Shown one piece after another: positions 1 through 8,838 of a DNA stretch of 64,000 nucleotides. Position numbers and translations under genes: made by a program. Location: contig JADKIC010000005.1 of the NCBI GenBank assembly GCA_016721435.1, positions 62,001-126,000 on the forward strand, written 5' to 3'. Position 1 is the stretch's first letter, and each line of letters begins with the position of its first letter. The notes below the pieces were generated by a model. The model searched no databases and was not told the origin of the DNA. It worked only from the letters and a program-made list of their open reading frames with translations. The DNA comes from Bacteroidota bacterium. Lineage in GTDB: Bacteria > Bacteroidota > Bacteroidia > AKYH767-A > OLB10.

Positions 1-1
1 G

Positions 2-976
2 GCAGAGCAGTTCCGCAGTGAAGGTGATCGTGCAGCATCCTTTGAACAGCTTAAAAAAGCATTTGCCTCTCCTCAGTTGGCAAGTGAGGTGAAAATCCGC
101 ATCCTGACCAGTTATCTTCCTTTAGTAGAGACAAGTCCTGAGATGATGGATCAATCGTTAGCATTAAGTAAATTACTCAGTCAAACACATCCGGGAGAAG
201 CCAATCCGCAATCTGTTTATGCTGACTTTTTAAATATCAATAAACAATACAGTGAGGCGCGAACATTATACAGAGCAAGTTTAGCTATCGACAAGAAAAA
301 TCTGCAAGCCTGGCAACAATTGCTGATTATAGAATCCGAGTTGAGGGATTATGCATCGATGGAGCAGGAAGCAGAAGAAGCGCTGGGTCTCTTTCCGGAT
401 CAGAGTGTCTTGTATCTCTTCAGTGGCATAGCAGCGAGTCAGAATAAAAATTATGAAACGGCAGCGAAGAAATTGTTGAGTGGAAGCAAGCTGGTCGTGG
501 ATAATGACCAGCAGCTCATGGAATTTTATTCGAATCTGGGAGATGTTTACGATAAACTGAAAAAATTTGAAGACTCTGATAAATACTACCAGAAGGCGAT
601 CAACATAGACGGGAATAATGTGTATGTTTTAAACAACTGGTCGTATTACCTGAGTCTGAGAAATGAACAACTCGAGAAAGCCGCGGAAATGTCGAAGCGC
701 TCGAATGAACTCAGTCCGAATAACCCTTCCTTCCTCGACACCTATGGCTGGATTTTATACATGCAGGCGAAGTACAGTGATGCATTGATTTGGTTAGATA
801 AAGCAATCGCTGCAGGAGGAGCGGAAAACGGAACTATTCTCGAGCATTATGGAGATACTCTTTTCAAACTCGGAAAAATAACAGAGGCGTTTGATTATTG
901 GACACGCGCAAAGAAGACCGGCGATCATACGGAACTTCTTGATAAAAAAATCAACGATAAAAAACTCTATGAGTAA
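2..976 (+). CDS. Tetratricopeptide-repeat protein, 5' end outside the window
   Basis: The frame is open from base 2, so the true start lies upstream; a TTG at 77 is only an internal codon. At least 324 residues remain, with consecutive TPR helix pairs; clear units begin near NLGDVYDKLKKFEDSDKYY, DTYGWILYMQAKYSDAL and EHYGDTLFKLGKITEAF. TPR arrays are protein-binding scaffolds, and no catalytic motif is visible. The gene overlaps the following lipoprotein by 8 bp, so the two are translationally coupled. A TPR protein followed by a DUF4292 lipoprotein and an EnvC-like protein is a recurring order in Bacteroidota, which suggests a role in envelope biogenesis or division. That role is inferred from the neighbours, not from the sequence. 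Confidence 0.85.
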   Translation, partial: AEQFRSEGDRAASFEQLKKAFASPQLASEVKIRILTSYLPLVETSPEMMDQSLALSKLLSQTHPGEANPQSVYADFLNINKQYSEARTLYRASLAIDKKNLQAWQQLLIIESELRDYASMEQEAEEALGLFPDQSVLYLFSGIAASQNKNYETAAKKLLSGSKLVVDNDQQLMEFYSNLGDVYDKLKKFEDSDKYYQKAINIDGNNVYVLNNWSYYLSLRNEQLEKAAEMSKRSNELSPNNPSFLDTYGWILYMQAKYSDALIWLDKAIAAGGAENGTILEHYGDTLFKLGKITEAFDYWTRAKKTGDHTELLDKKINDKKLYE

Positions 977-1805
977 TTACCGGTGGCTGCACATGCTGGC
1001 AGTCATTCTCTTACTGACGGCAGCATCATGTAAATCGAGGCAGAAACTTCCTTCGGTTCCCGGAACGGCTATCCGTCCCATGGAGAATGAATCGGTTGCA
1101 GAACTCATGAACCGTCTTGACTCTTCTGCTTTTAATGCGAACTGGATAAACGCGAAGGCCAGTGTCACTACCATTCAGGAAGGCAGTGAAACATCCTTCA
1201 ATATTTCCTTACGGGCCAAGCGTGACAGTATCATCTGGATTTCCATCTCCCCCTTGCTGGGCATTGAAGTCGCAAGGGTAATAATTACATCCGATTCCGT
1301 AAAATTTCTGGACCGTTTGCACAGCAAGTATCAGGTAAACACTTTTGAAACCATCAACAAGCTCCTGCAACTCAAAGTTAATTTTGAAATTGTGCAAGCG
1401 CTGATGTATGGTAATTTCTTCGCCTACAAGAAAAATGAAAACCGGTTCAATTCCGTTTATCTGGAAGATAAATATTACATCTTGAGTTCACTCAACAAGA
1501 AAAAACTGAAACGTTCTCTTGAAGAAAAAGATCTGAATAAACCGGTAATTCAGGATGTTTATATTAACAGCGGCTATTATAGAATAATTAAAATGTCGGT
1601 GGAAGATCAGAAAATCGGCAAGACCTTATTGACAGAATATGATGATTTCCGGATAACGGATGCCGGACAGTTTCCTTTTAAATCGAAAACAAAAATTACT
1701 GCTGAAAAGGATTTTGAAATACAAATTGAATACGGAAAATTAAATGTAGGACAAGAACAAGAGTTCCCCTTCACGGTTCCTTCCAACTATGAGCGCGTTC
1801 GTTAA
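969..1805 (+). CDS. DUF4292 family outer-membrane lipoprotein
   Basis: This 278-residue protein has a clear lipoprotein signal: a hydrophobic stretch ending LLLTAASC, with the lipidated cysteine at residue 21. The ATG at 969 is preferred to an upstream TTG at 891 because it places the signal peptide at the N-terminus and gives the short overlap (8 bp) with the TPR gene. The mature part matches the DUF4292 pattern (for example ISISPLLGIEVARV, followed by a FEIVQALMYGN-like segment). DUF4292 proteins are thought to have a LolA/LolB-like lipoprotein-carrier fold, but their exact function is not established. The 3' end overlaps the EnvC-like gene by 17 bp. Confidence 0.85.
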   Translation: MSNYRWLHMLAVILLLTAASCKSRQKLPSVPGTAIRPMENESVAELMNRLDSSAFNANWINAKASVTTIQEGSETSFNISLRAKRDSIIWISISPLLGIEVARVIITSDSVKFLDRLHSKYQVNTFETINKLLQLKVNFEIVQALMYGNFFAYKKNENRFNSVYLEDKYYILSSLNKKKLKRSLEEKDLNKPVIQDVYINSGYYRIIKMSVEDQKIGKTLLTEYDDFRITDAGQFPFKSKTKITAEKDFEIQIEYGKLNVGQEQEFPFTVPSNYERVR

Positions 1806-3027
1806 GAAATTTTCTATTCTACTTACTATCCTGTTATTGATGACAGGAAGTGTTCTTGTTGCGCAAAACAAAAAGGAGCTTGAAAACAAGAAAGCCAAAC
1901 TTCAAAAGGAAATTGACTTCACCAACAAGCAACTGAAGATCGTTGAAAAAAATAAAAATGCAACGGCGGAGCAACTCGGTGCATTGAGGAAAAAGATTCA
2001 ATTGCGCGAAGCGTTGATCGGAACCATCAACTCGGAAATTTCAGTGTTGGGTGGAGAGATTGCATCTACCGGTAAGGAAATAAATAATCTGGAGGAACAA
2101 TTGCAGCAGCTACGCAATGAGTATGCGAGCATGATCCGTTACGCCTGGAAGAACCGGAATGTATACCAGCAACTCATGTTCGTTTTCGCTGCAAATGATT
2201 TCAATCAGGCCTATAAGCGTATGAAATATCTCCAGCAATATGGAGAATACCGCAGGCTTCAGGCAGATCAAATCACCAATACGCAAAATCTACTCAACGG
2301 AAAGAAAACCGAACTGGAGCAGCGGAAGGAGGAGAAGACAAGTCTGAGAAACACGGAACAAAAGCAGAAAAGCACATTACTCAAAGAAAAGCAGGATCAG
2401 GATAAGTTACTCAAAAACCTCACCGATCGTGAAAAACGACTGCGCAAAGAGTTAGCAGATAAACAAGCGGCCAAACAAAAGCTAGACAGGGCCATCGAAA
2501 AAATTATCAGAAAGGAAATCGAAGCCGCGAAGAAGAAAGCGACTGCTGCAGGAAAGAAAAATGTTACTAACAGCAACGTCTTTACGTTAACTCCTGAAGC
2601 TGCAAAACTTTCTAATAGCTTTTCGGGAAACAAAGGTGCCTTGCCCTGGCCAGTGGAACAGGGAATTATCACAGGAACATTTGGTGAGCATCCGCATAAA
2701 GAATTTAAAAATATTGTCATAAAAAATAACGGCTTAGATATTCAATCGGCAAAAGGTGCACGTGCCCGCGCCATTTTTGAAGGAACGGTGAGCGGAATAG
2801 TTTCCATTCCCGGTGCAGGGAAGGCCGTTATCATCCGCCATGGCGACTACTTAACGGTATATTCCAATATGGAAACGGTATCTGTTAGTTCCGGCGACAA
2901 AGTCAGTACCAAGCAAGCTATAGGTACCATTGGCACCTCATCCGAAGAATCAAGAGGAGAAATCCACCTGGAGATCTGGAAAAACACCTCGAAACTCGAT
3001 CCCAAAGTTTGGCTGGCGAAACGGTAA
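1789..3027 (+). CDS. EnvC-like murein hydrolase activator (coiled coil + LytM/M23 domain)
   Basis: The 412-residue protein starts with a signal peptide (cleavage near LVAQ), has long Lys/Glu/Gln-rich coiled coils at about residues 25-105 and 150-255, and ends in an M23/LytM domain at about 285-412. The M23 zinc ligands are degenerate: the usual HxGxD motif reads NNGLDI, the second His of the HGxxxxYxH segment is Asn (HGDYLTVYSNM), and the terminal HxH reads EIH. This is the pattern of EnvC/NlpD-type proteins, which activate amidases instead of cutting peptidoglycan themselves. Expected place: periplasm, at division sites. It is the last gene of the TPR-DUF4292-EnvC group, followed by three REP palindromes. 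Confidence 0.85.
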   Translation: MSAFVKKFSILLTILLLMTGSVLVAQNKKELENKKAKLQKEIDFTNKQLKIVEKNKNATAEQLGALRKKIQLREALIGTINSEISVLGGEIASTGKEINNLEEQLQQLRNEYASMIRYAWKNRNVYQQLMFVFAANDFNQAYKRMKYLQQYGEYRRLQADQITNTQNLLNGKKTELEQRKEEKTSLRNTEQKQKSTLLKEKQDQDKLLKNLTDREKRLRKELADKQAAKQKLDRAIEKIIRKEIEAAKKKATAAGKKNVTNSNVFTLTPEAAKLSNSFSGNKGALPWPVEQGIITGTFGEHPHKEFKNIVIKNNGLDIQSAKGARARAIFEGTVSGIVSIPGAGKAVIIRHGDYLTVYSNMETVSVSSGDKVSTKQAIGTIGTSSEESRGEIHLEIWKNTSKLDPKVWLAKR

Positions 3028-3043
3028 TGCGGGCGTCTGTGTA

Positions 3044-3132
3044 ATGACAGGTCGCGACCTGTCATAAGAAGCCGGTGACAGGTCGCGACCTGTCACATAC
3101 AGACTGGCAGTGACAGGTCGCGACCTGTCACT
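3044..3132. repeat. Three REP palindromes between convergent genes
   Basis: Three perfect copies of TGACAGGTCGCGACCTGTCA lie at 3045-3064, 3076-3095 and 3111-3130, separated by 11 and 15 bp. Copy 3 carries the GTAG tetranucleotide on the minus strand, written CTAC after the palindrome. They fill the gap between the EnvC-like stop (3027) and the response-regulator stop (3134); the third copy ends 3 bp from that stop. The same element recurs at 24184 and 43771-44012 next to the RAYT gene. Stems in this position could act as bidirectional terminators or mRNA 3' protectors; this is inference. Confidence 0.9.
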
Positions 3133-3133
3133 A

Positions 3134-3775
3134 CTACACCAACCCCTGATTAATCGCTTTCGCCACCGCTTCCGTCATACTGGCAACATGCAGTTTTTCG
3201 TATATGTTTTTCATGTGTGAACGAACGGTTTCATAGCTGATATGGCAGGTGTCTGCAATCATTTTATAACTCATCCCTTTCACGAGGCAACTTAAAACTT
3301 CCTTCTCTCGGTTGGATAAATTATAGTCCGGAATGACTTTGCTTATAACGGGAGGAGCCTGCAAAAATCCAAGCACTTTTCGGGCAACGGAAGGACTCAT
3401 GGGTGAACCACCTTGATATACTTCGATGATGGACTCAAGGATGCGTGCGGGCAAGGTGTTTTTCAAAATATAGCCCGAAGCACCTGCACAAATGGCATTA
3501 AAGACTTTATCATCATCTTCAAAGGAAGTCTGCATCAGGACATTTAACTTCGGAAATGATTTTTTAATCATCTTGACGGCTTCAATGCCATTCACCTTCG
3601 GCATTTCGATATCCATCATGACCACATCAGGTTCACTGGTGTTGATTTTATCTTCCAGGTTTTCGCAATCCGTATAGGCTCCGCAGAGAAAAAATCCCGG
3701 TGCATCCTCTATGAGAAGAGACATGGAATCAAGGAAGAGAGCATTGTCATCGAAGATGGCTACACGAACGGACAT
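3134..3775 (-). CDS. NarL/LuxR-type response regulator
   Basis: A 213-residue two-component regulator. The receiver domain (about 1-120) shows the acidic pair D9/D10, phosphoacceptor D55 in VVMMDIEMP and the conserved Lys in YILKN. A GerE/LuxR helix-turn-helix follows at about 145-207 (LSNREKEVLSCLVKGMS, then YETVRSHMKNIYEKL). The ATG at 3775 is preferred over one at 3811 because it fits the family N-terminus. It is downstream of the histidine kinase on the same strand, 117 bp apart, so the two form a cognate pair. The target genes are unknown. Inverted repeats at 3886-3905 and 5859-5878 are candidate binding sites. Confidence 0.93.
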   Translation of the reverse strand: MSVRVAIFDDNALFLDSMSLLIEDAPGFFLCGAYTDCENLEDKINTSEPDVVMMDIEMPKVNGIEAVKMIKKSFPKLNVLMQTSFEDDDKVFNAICAGASGYILKNTLPARILESIIEVYQGGSPMSPSVARKVLGFLQAPPVISKVIPDYNLSNREKEVLSCLVKGMSYKMIADTCHISYETVRSHMKNIYEKLHVASMTEAVAKAINQGLV

Positions 3776-3885
3776 GGATTGCTTTTTTTTCGTTGGAAAG
3801 ATATTAAACAAAAAGAATTATTTGCCTGCTGATACCTTTTGAAATTAATATACATACAAAGGACGAAGATCTGATCCTTGTAAAC

Positions 3886-3905
3886 AATCCCCTTATTTGG
3901 GGATT
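3886..3905. promoter_or_regulatory. Inverted repeat AATCCC-N8-GGGATT (site 1)
   Basis: AATCCCCTTATTTGGGGATT is a 20-bp inverted repeat spanning the histidine-kinase stop codon and lying about 110 bp upstream of the response-regulator start. A second site with identical half-sites and spacing lies upstream of the kinase (5859-5878). It may be an operator for the regulator or a hairpin that dampens read-through; no T-tract follows, which argues against a simple terminator. Confidence 0.45.
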
Positions 3906-5821
3906 TTAAGAGATACAGACGTCCCGGAGCTATCAGAATGTATAAAAATTACTCCTCTTGATTCTTTAGCTCTGTTTCTGATATTCCGAAGTCCGTTGCC
4001 TGATTTGACGTTGTCCGGATTAAACCCACATCCATTGTCGTTAATACTCATCTTCCACCCCTGCTCATTTTCTTCCAATTCCACTCTCACACGAGTAGCA
4101 CCGGAGTATTTCGCGCTATTATTTATCGCTTCTTTGAATATCATAAATATACTTTTTCTGGCACCCGGAGGCAGTTCGCCTGAAGGATTTACTTTGGCAA
4201 TGTTAAAATCGAATTCCATACCCTTTGATTGAAGAAGTGTACTGGCAAAAGATTCCATCTTGGCAATTAAATGACGATTATCATCATTTACAGGATTTAT
4301 GGCCCAAACGATGTCACTCATAGTATTCATCGTTGTGCGGGCATTGGAACCGATTTGTTCCAGTAATTTTACTGCCCGTTGATGATCCCCTAAACGCAAT
4401 TTTTGCGCAGCCGAGTCGCTATAAATGCTTATGCTGCTAAGTGTGGCGCCAATATCGTCATGTAAATCCGCAGCTATGCGATCTCTCTCCTCAATATTAT
4501 GAAGAATCAGACGACGTTTTTCCTCTGCTTCCTTGTGCAGTTTTTCCTGATAAATGCGCTGCTCCCTTTCCAATAGTCGTGCTTTAATCACCAATCCCGC
4601 ATTAAAGACAATCATCTCTGCAATCACACCGATCATGGTCAACTCCAACGGTGTTACCGGTAGAAATTCATACAGCCATTTCGAATAGGTAGAGAAGTTG
4701 GCAATCAAACTCGTAAAAAGTGCAAGAACACTTCCGGCCACTAGAATCCTTGAAAGGATGTTCCTGAGCAAATAGACTTTAAAGATAAAGTAAACAGAAG
4801 CTATCAGCAAGGATACCAATCCAAAAAATAAAATGAATTGAAAAATAGCAGATGATGCATTTAAGTAAATACAAATGAACAGCAAGAAACAAATCATTAA
4901 CACACCTTTCTCCGCTATCTTAATCTTCCTTGCCAACTTTGGGTCCTGCTTTTCGATTTCACAATAATGACGGGCAAAACGGTAATAAAAAAAGTAAGGA
5001 ATATAGAGCAGAATATTGCTTCTTATAAAATTGATCGACGGGAAAAAAGTAAAAAAGATGTCCCAGTTTAAGGCAAGTTCATATTTTGAAAGATAATACA
5101 TCCCAATGCTGAATGCGTACAGCAAATAATATAAATATTCAATGCGTCGGGTGTAGAGCCCTTGAACTCCGATAAAAAGTAATTGAAACAATAACATGCT
5201 TAAAAAAATAACGGCTATAGTAATTGTTTTTCTTATCTTGAAAAACGCATAGACTGATTCTTTCAGGAAATCATCTTCTGTTGTCACAATAACAAATAAA
5301 TTATCAATAGCAATTGGCTTTAAAGTCGGAACAATTTTAAGAATAACACGAACCTCTTCCTTTCCACCAATATATACCTCTGTTGTCCTACGCTGTGTAT
5401 TTATCTGATGGCTGGAATTATAGATATTTCGTCCGGCAATCTTTAGACTATCGCCGGCGGGATATTTGAGAAGAAAGAGTAAAGTATCAGATAAAGGAGG
5501 CTCGAGGAGAAGTTTACGTAAGGTGTCAGAAGTATTGCTGATTGAAAAACTAATCCAAATGACTTTATCGATATCACCATTTTCCTTTAAGGAATCCAAC
5601 TCGGAAACAGGACTTGCTTTGTAATAATTTAAAAAAGTATACTTCCCTCCTGAATCAACAAGTAACAATGATGCTGAAATTTCAATACCCTCCACTTTGG
5701 ATAAAACACGCGTAGACAGAGTGTCAGCAATTGTCAAGGTTGACGAAAAGATCAGTATACCGCTTAAGGTCAGCCGAATAATTTCCGACAACGAACGAGC
5801 AAATTTCTCCCAACATTTCAT
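3893..5821 (-). CDS. 7TM sensor histidine kinase, HisKA_3 type
   Basis: A 642-residue membrane kinase. After a signal segment there is an extracytoplasmic region (to about residue 195) like the 7TMR-DISM sensing domain, then seven predicted transmembrane helices (about 200-410), a coiled linker rich in Glu/Lys/Arg, a HisKA_3 dimerisation domain with the phospho-acceptor H454 in AADLHDDIGATL, and an HATPase_c domain with N box KEAINNSAKYS and G1 box NDNGCGF. Such kinases pair with LuxR-type regulators, and one lies directly downstream. The signal sensed cannot be read from sequence. The frame is intact. Confidence 0.92.
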   Translation of the reverse strand: MKCWEKFARSLSEIIRLTLSGILIFSSTLTIADTLSTRVLSKVEGIEISASLLLVDSGGKYTFLNYYKASPVSELDSLKENGDIDKVIWISFSISNTSDTLRKLLLEPPLSDTLLFLLKYPAGDSLKIAGRNIYNSSHQINTQRRTTEVYIGGKEEVRVILKIVPTLKPIAIDNLFVIVTTEDDFLKESVYAFFKIRKTITIAVIFLSMLLFQLLFIGVQGLYTRRIEYLYYLLYAFSIGMYYLSKYELALNWDIFFTFFPSINFIRSNILLYIPYFFYYRFARHYCEIEKQDPKLARKIKIAEKGVLMICFLLFICIYLNASSAIFQFILFFGLVSLLIASVYFIFKVYLLRNILSRILVAGSVLALFTSLIANFSTYSKWLYEFLPVTPLELTMIGVIAEMIVFNAGLVIKARLLEREQRIYQEKLHKEAEEKRRLILHNIEERDRIAADLHDDIGATLSSISIYSDSAAQKLRLGDHQRAVKLLEQIGSNARTTMNTMSDIVWAINPVNDDNRHLIAKMESFASTLLQSKGMEFDFNIAKVNPSGELPPGARKSIFMIFKEAINNSAKYSGATRVRVELEENEQGWKMSINDNGCGFNPDNVKSGNGLRNIRNRAKESRGVIFIHSDSSGTSVSLKIPK

Positions 5822-5858
5822 TCTTCAACTAAAATAGTTTAAAAACTTCGAATAGCGA

Positions 5859-5878
5859 AATCCCTATTTTCGGGGATT
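5859..5878. promoter_or_regulatory. Inverted repeat AATCCC-N8-GGGATT (site 2)
   Basis: AATCCCTATTTTCGGGGATT lies in the divergent intergenic region, 38 bp upstream of the histidine-kinase start and 67 bp upstream of the rightward secreted-protein gene. The half-sites and 8-bp AT-rich spacer match site 1 at 3886-3905. This arrangement fits an operator for autoregulation and for control of the facing gene. That is inference from the symmetry and position. Confidence 0.45.
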
Positions 5879-5944
5879 GGATTTTTGAAGTGATGTCATC
5901 ATTTTTGAAGAGGATAAAACTCCTCTCCTCCATCAAAATAAATT

Positions 5945-7157
5945 ATGAAAACTCAGCGCGCTCTCCGACTCCTCATCGTTTTTCTAGTTTTAAATTACCA
6001 ACACCTCAATGCTCAACAAGCAGCAAAGGAAGAAATTAAAGCAACAGAATTTTCAGTGCCTGTTTCACCTGCATTCGCATTAATGGGAGCCGACCCGGCA
6101 CTCGTATCCATGCCGGGCGTCATTCGTGATTTTAAAGTGGATTGGTCCTTTCGATCCTATCGTTTAAGCCCAAATATTTCTGTAGAAGCTCAACCGATAT
6201 GGCTTTTTGCATATGACCGGCCGGAGTTAACCGCTTACCGTAAAGCAGGAAGATTCATGAGGCAATTATCCACGCTCAGTGTTTCGTTAGGCACTTTACA
6301 ATTAGATACCGTTCGAATTGTGGCTTATGCTCTTAAAATGAACTTGTTCCGAAGCAGGGACCCCCTAACGGATTCCTCATACATGAGCCAGGGAATGCAG
6401 GAAGTATTGGCTCAGGAAAACGCGCTCAAACTCCAAATGGAAGAGATGAAAAAGGTCTGGATACCATTACCGATACTTATCAGCGCATTCAGACTGAAAA
6501 CCAGATCCTGAATACGGAGTCGCAAATTATCAATATGAGAGCCAATACCCATGCAAGAGTAAAAGAATTGCGGGAAATGTATTTGCGTAGTTACTGGAAT
6601 TCGGCTTGTATTGATTTGGCTTTCGGACAGTCCTATAGTTATATCAACGAAAGTCTGGATAGTCTCGACCTCAGCAGAAGAGGATATGGTATTTGGATTA
6701 CAGGAGGCGTCGGAGCAGGAAAAAAAACTTTCTTCAGCGGACTGGTGAAATATCAGAAACTCACTGATACACAAACCGGACAGCAATACGGTATTAATTT
6801 CAGATATGGCAGCAACAAGTTTCGCTTTTTACTGAGGCGATGTATGAAAAAACAGAGGATAAACTGGTCAATGAATTGCAGGAGAAATTCAAGGTCGTTA
6901 ATGAAGGATTCATCTTTGCATATGGAGGTGATCTGAAAATAAATAACAATGTGGTGCTTGGATTTTCCTTGCGTACTGTGTACAACAGCGATTTAAAATT
7001 CGTCAACCTGATTCCTGTGGCTAACATTGGTTGTTTAATGCGATAAATACCACCAGTATTGGGGATTGATTGTCGCTCCGGGAGCAACGATATTTGCACT
7101 GTTAATTCTATATGCACTTCTTTGGTCGGAAGTAATATATTCATCATTACATTTTAA
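5945..7157 (+). pseudogene. Unrecognised secreted/outer-membrane protein, interrupted by frameshifts
   Basis: The signal peptide is clear (MKTQRALRLLIVFLVLNYQH, cut near LNAQQ). I do not recognise the family. The repaired product is about 404 residues, with a coiled-coil-like middle (ENALKLQMEEM..., then TYQRIQTENQILN) and a C-terminal half of alternating polar/aromatic stretches ending in F, as in outer-membrane beta-barrels. The frame is lost at about 6450 (A run), about 6826 (T run), about 7043, and probably near 7080. Each can be restored by adding or shifting one base, and the final frame ends in TAA at 7155-7157, directly before a terminator. It faces the two-component system and may be its target. 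Confidence 0.6.
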
Positions 7158-7200
7158 AAGCGCTGTTCACTTGGGTTTGGGTGTTCAGCGCTTATTTATT
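7158..7200 (+). terminator. Rho-independent terminator after the secreted-protein gene
   Basis: The stem AAGCGCTG (7158-7165) pairs with CAGCGCTT (7186-7193), with additional CAC/GTG pairing inside, followed by ATTTATT. It begins directly after the inferred stop codon of the preceding gene and so supports that gene end. Confidence 0.7.
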
Positions 7201-7320
7201 TAAGCTATTTCTCTTATATACCACTGACCCGTAAAATTAAGTTTTTACTTATCGTATTGATTACTAAATATATAAAACAAGAGCAGTCATCATTTATCTT
7301 CGTTTTGAAATTAAAATGAA

Positions 7321-7328
7321 TATCTTTG
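7321..7328 (+). promoter_or_regulatory. Promoter -7 box TATCTTTG for tatA
   Basis: TATCTTTG matches the Bacteroidota -7 consensus TAnnTTTG and lies 18 bp before the tatA ATG at 7347. A well-spaced -33 TTTG is not obvious. Confidence 0.55.
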
Positions 7329-7346
7329 TACTGTAATAAATTGAAA

Positions 7347-7553
7347 ATGAACTTAACAATATTACTCGGATTTCTTGGAGGCATGGGAACAACAGAAATT
7401 ATTATGATAATTGTGGTGATCCTCTTGTTTTTCGGAGGAAAGCGCATACCGGAACTTGCAAAAGGACTTGGCAGAGGTATCAAAGAATTCAAGGATGCTT
7501 CAAAAGGTGTCGCTGGTGAAGATGAATCAAAGAAAATAGAGGAAAGAAAATAA
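7347..7553 (+). CDS. tatA: Sec-independent (twin-arginine) translocase subunit TatA
   Basis: A 68-residue protein with one N-terminal transmembrane helix (TEIIMIIVVILLFFGGKRIP), the hinge FGGKRIPELAKGLGRGI, an amphipathic helix and a charged tail: the standard TatA/MttA layout. TatA forms the pore of the inner-membrane Tat system, which exports folded proteins. The ATG at 7347 is used because it gives the family N-terminus; a TTG at 7326 overlaps the promoter box. No tatC is adjacent. A Tat substrate (superoxide dismutase with an RRDFIK motif) is encoded at 31.8 kb. A strong terminator follows. Confidence 0.92.
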   Translation: MNLTILLGFLGGMGTTEIIMIIVVILLFFGGKRIPELAKGLGRGIKEFKDASKGVAGEDESKKIEERK

Positions 7554-7567
7554 AAATCCTTCTCATT

Positions 7568-7610
7568 AAAAGAGGCTGTCTTATTATCAGGCAGCCTCTT
7601 TTGTGTTTTT
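7568..7610 (+). terminator. Rho-independent terminator after tatA
   Basis: An 11-bp perfect stem, AAAAGAGGCTG (7568-7578) with CAGCCTCTTTT (7592-7602), is followed by GTGTTTTT. It lies 14 bp after the tatA stop and between convergent genes, so it may serve both directions. Confidence 0.9.
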
Positions 7611-7688
7611 AAATGCTTCTTGAAAGAAGATAAGAATTGAAATACTTGATTTTTTAATCCATTAAAAGTTCAATTCTCCCCGGGAAAA

Positions 7689-8690
7689 TTACTCCACCGG
7701 ATAGCAAACTTCAGTCAGCCATTTCGTTGAATCCTTCTCCATCATAGGGTCGGTAATATAGCGTTCCCAGGGAGCACCGGTAGACTTCTTATTGTTCTTT
7801 TCCAAAAACTTTCCAGCCGCTTCATGCGCCGAAGGGGTATTTTCATAGGGTCCGTAATGTGAAGCAACTATCATATTCCCGCCTGCATAATTACCTGCTT
7901 TAATGGCGCCATCTTCTTTTCCGGCTTTGTTTACAGGGATGCAAACATCCATTTCCCAATTCGTAGTGGACTCCGTATAGTAGATAGCGAAAGGAGCACC
8001 ACTTTGTTCTAACCCTTGCTTTTTCATGGCCTCCATAATTTTTCCATAGTTCATACCCAGTTTCATACCAATGGTAGCTATACTTGCTGAATCATGAATA
8101 AAGAGATACTCCATGGCAGGCATAGCTTTCAATTCTACCGGAATAGAAGGGGTGGATGCAACAGGGGCTTTTCCGGCCATTTCACTTATTCCGGCAAGGC
8201 CCTGGTCGAATGCATCTGTCATCATGCTTTTACCCAAAGACCAAAATAGCCTGACAAAGGGGTTTGCTCCCAATTCACTATCAAAAGCCCAGGTGACATT
8301 GGTACCACTACCATCAGGTGCAAAAGTAAAATAGCTGGAAGCCGGCTTTTCTCCTTTAAATGCGAGGTCCATTTTAATCAGTTCAGTTGGCTTACACTCT
8401 GTCAGCGTAATTGTCCCTTCACCGGTTTTCGGTCCATTCCAGCTATAACTTGCACCTTCTCCTGCCGGAATAGTGTTATAGGTGATCTTCACTTCCGGGT
8501 CCATTTTTTGCCAGGGACTCCATCCTTCCCAATTCTTCAAAGTATTAACCTGATCATAAATATTTTCTACCGGAGCATTCATTGTTAAGCTTCTTTCAAC
8601 GTGCAACTGTGAAGGCATCATCCAGCCAATGACTGCAGCAACAACTATCAAAACAAGCAAGACTAGCAGAATTTTTTTGAGTACTTTCAT
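7689..8690 (-). CDS. SRPBCC (polyketide cyclase-like) + GyrI-like ligand-binding protein
   Basis: A 333-residue protein with an N-terminal membrane anchor or signal helix (about 5-27), an SRPBCC/START-like domain (about 28-175, with the typical VERSLTMNAPVENIYDQV start and the LKNWEGWSPW segment), a short linker, and a GyrI-like/AraC effector-binding domain (about 185-333; MVASHYGPYE-type motif read as IVASHYGPYENTP). Both domains bind small hydrophobic or cationic ligands in other proteins. There is no DNA-binding region, so it is not itself a transcription factor. The ligand is unknown. It stands alone on its strand. Confidence 0.8.
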   Translation of the reverse strand: MKVLKKILLVLLVLIVVAAVIGWMMPSQLHVERSLTMNAPVENIYDQVNTLKNWEGWSPWQKMDPEVKITYNTIPAGEGASYSWNGPKTGEGTITLTECKPTELIKMDLAFKGEKPASSYFTFAPDGSGTNVTWAFDSELGANPFVRLFWSLGKSMMTDAFDQGLAGISEMAGKAPVASTPSIPVELKAMPAMEYLFIHDSASIATIGMKLGMNYGKIMEAMKKQGLEQSGAPFAIYYTESTTNWEMDVCIPVNKAGKEDGAIKAGNYAGGNMIVASHYGPYENTPSAHEAAGKFLEKNNKKSTGAPWERYITDPMMEKDSTKWLTEVCYPVE

Positions 8691-8826
8691 TTTAAATTGG
8701 TTTTAGGTTTGGACGATGAAAGTAGTACATTTTCTCAAATCAAAATACAAAATGAAAACATTTAACTATTTTCTTACATATTTCCTGACCTGCCTGAATT
8801 GTAAAATGTCGCGATAAAAATTTCTT

Positions 8827-8834
8827 TACTTTCG
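8827..8834 (+). promoter_or_regulatory. Possible -7 box TACTTTCG for gpsA
   Basis: TACTTTCG deviates from TAnnTTTG at one position and ends 4 bp before the gpsA ATG, so the transcript would be nearly leaderless. Confidence 0.35.
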
Positions 8835-8838
8835 TTGA

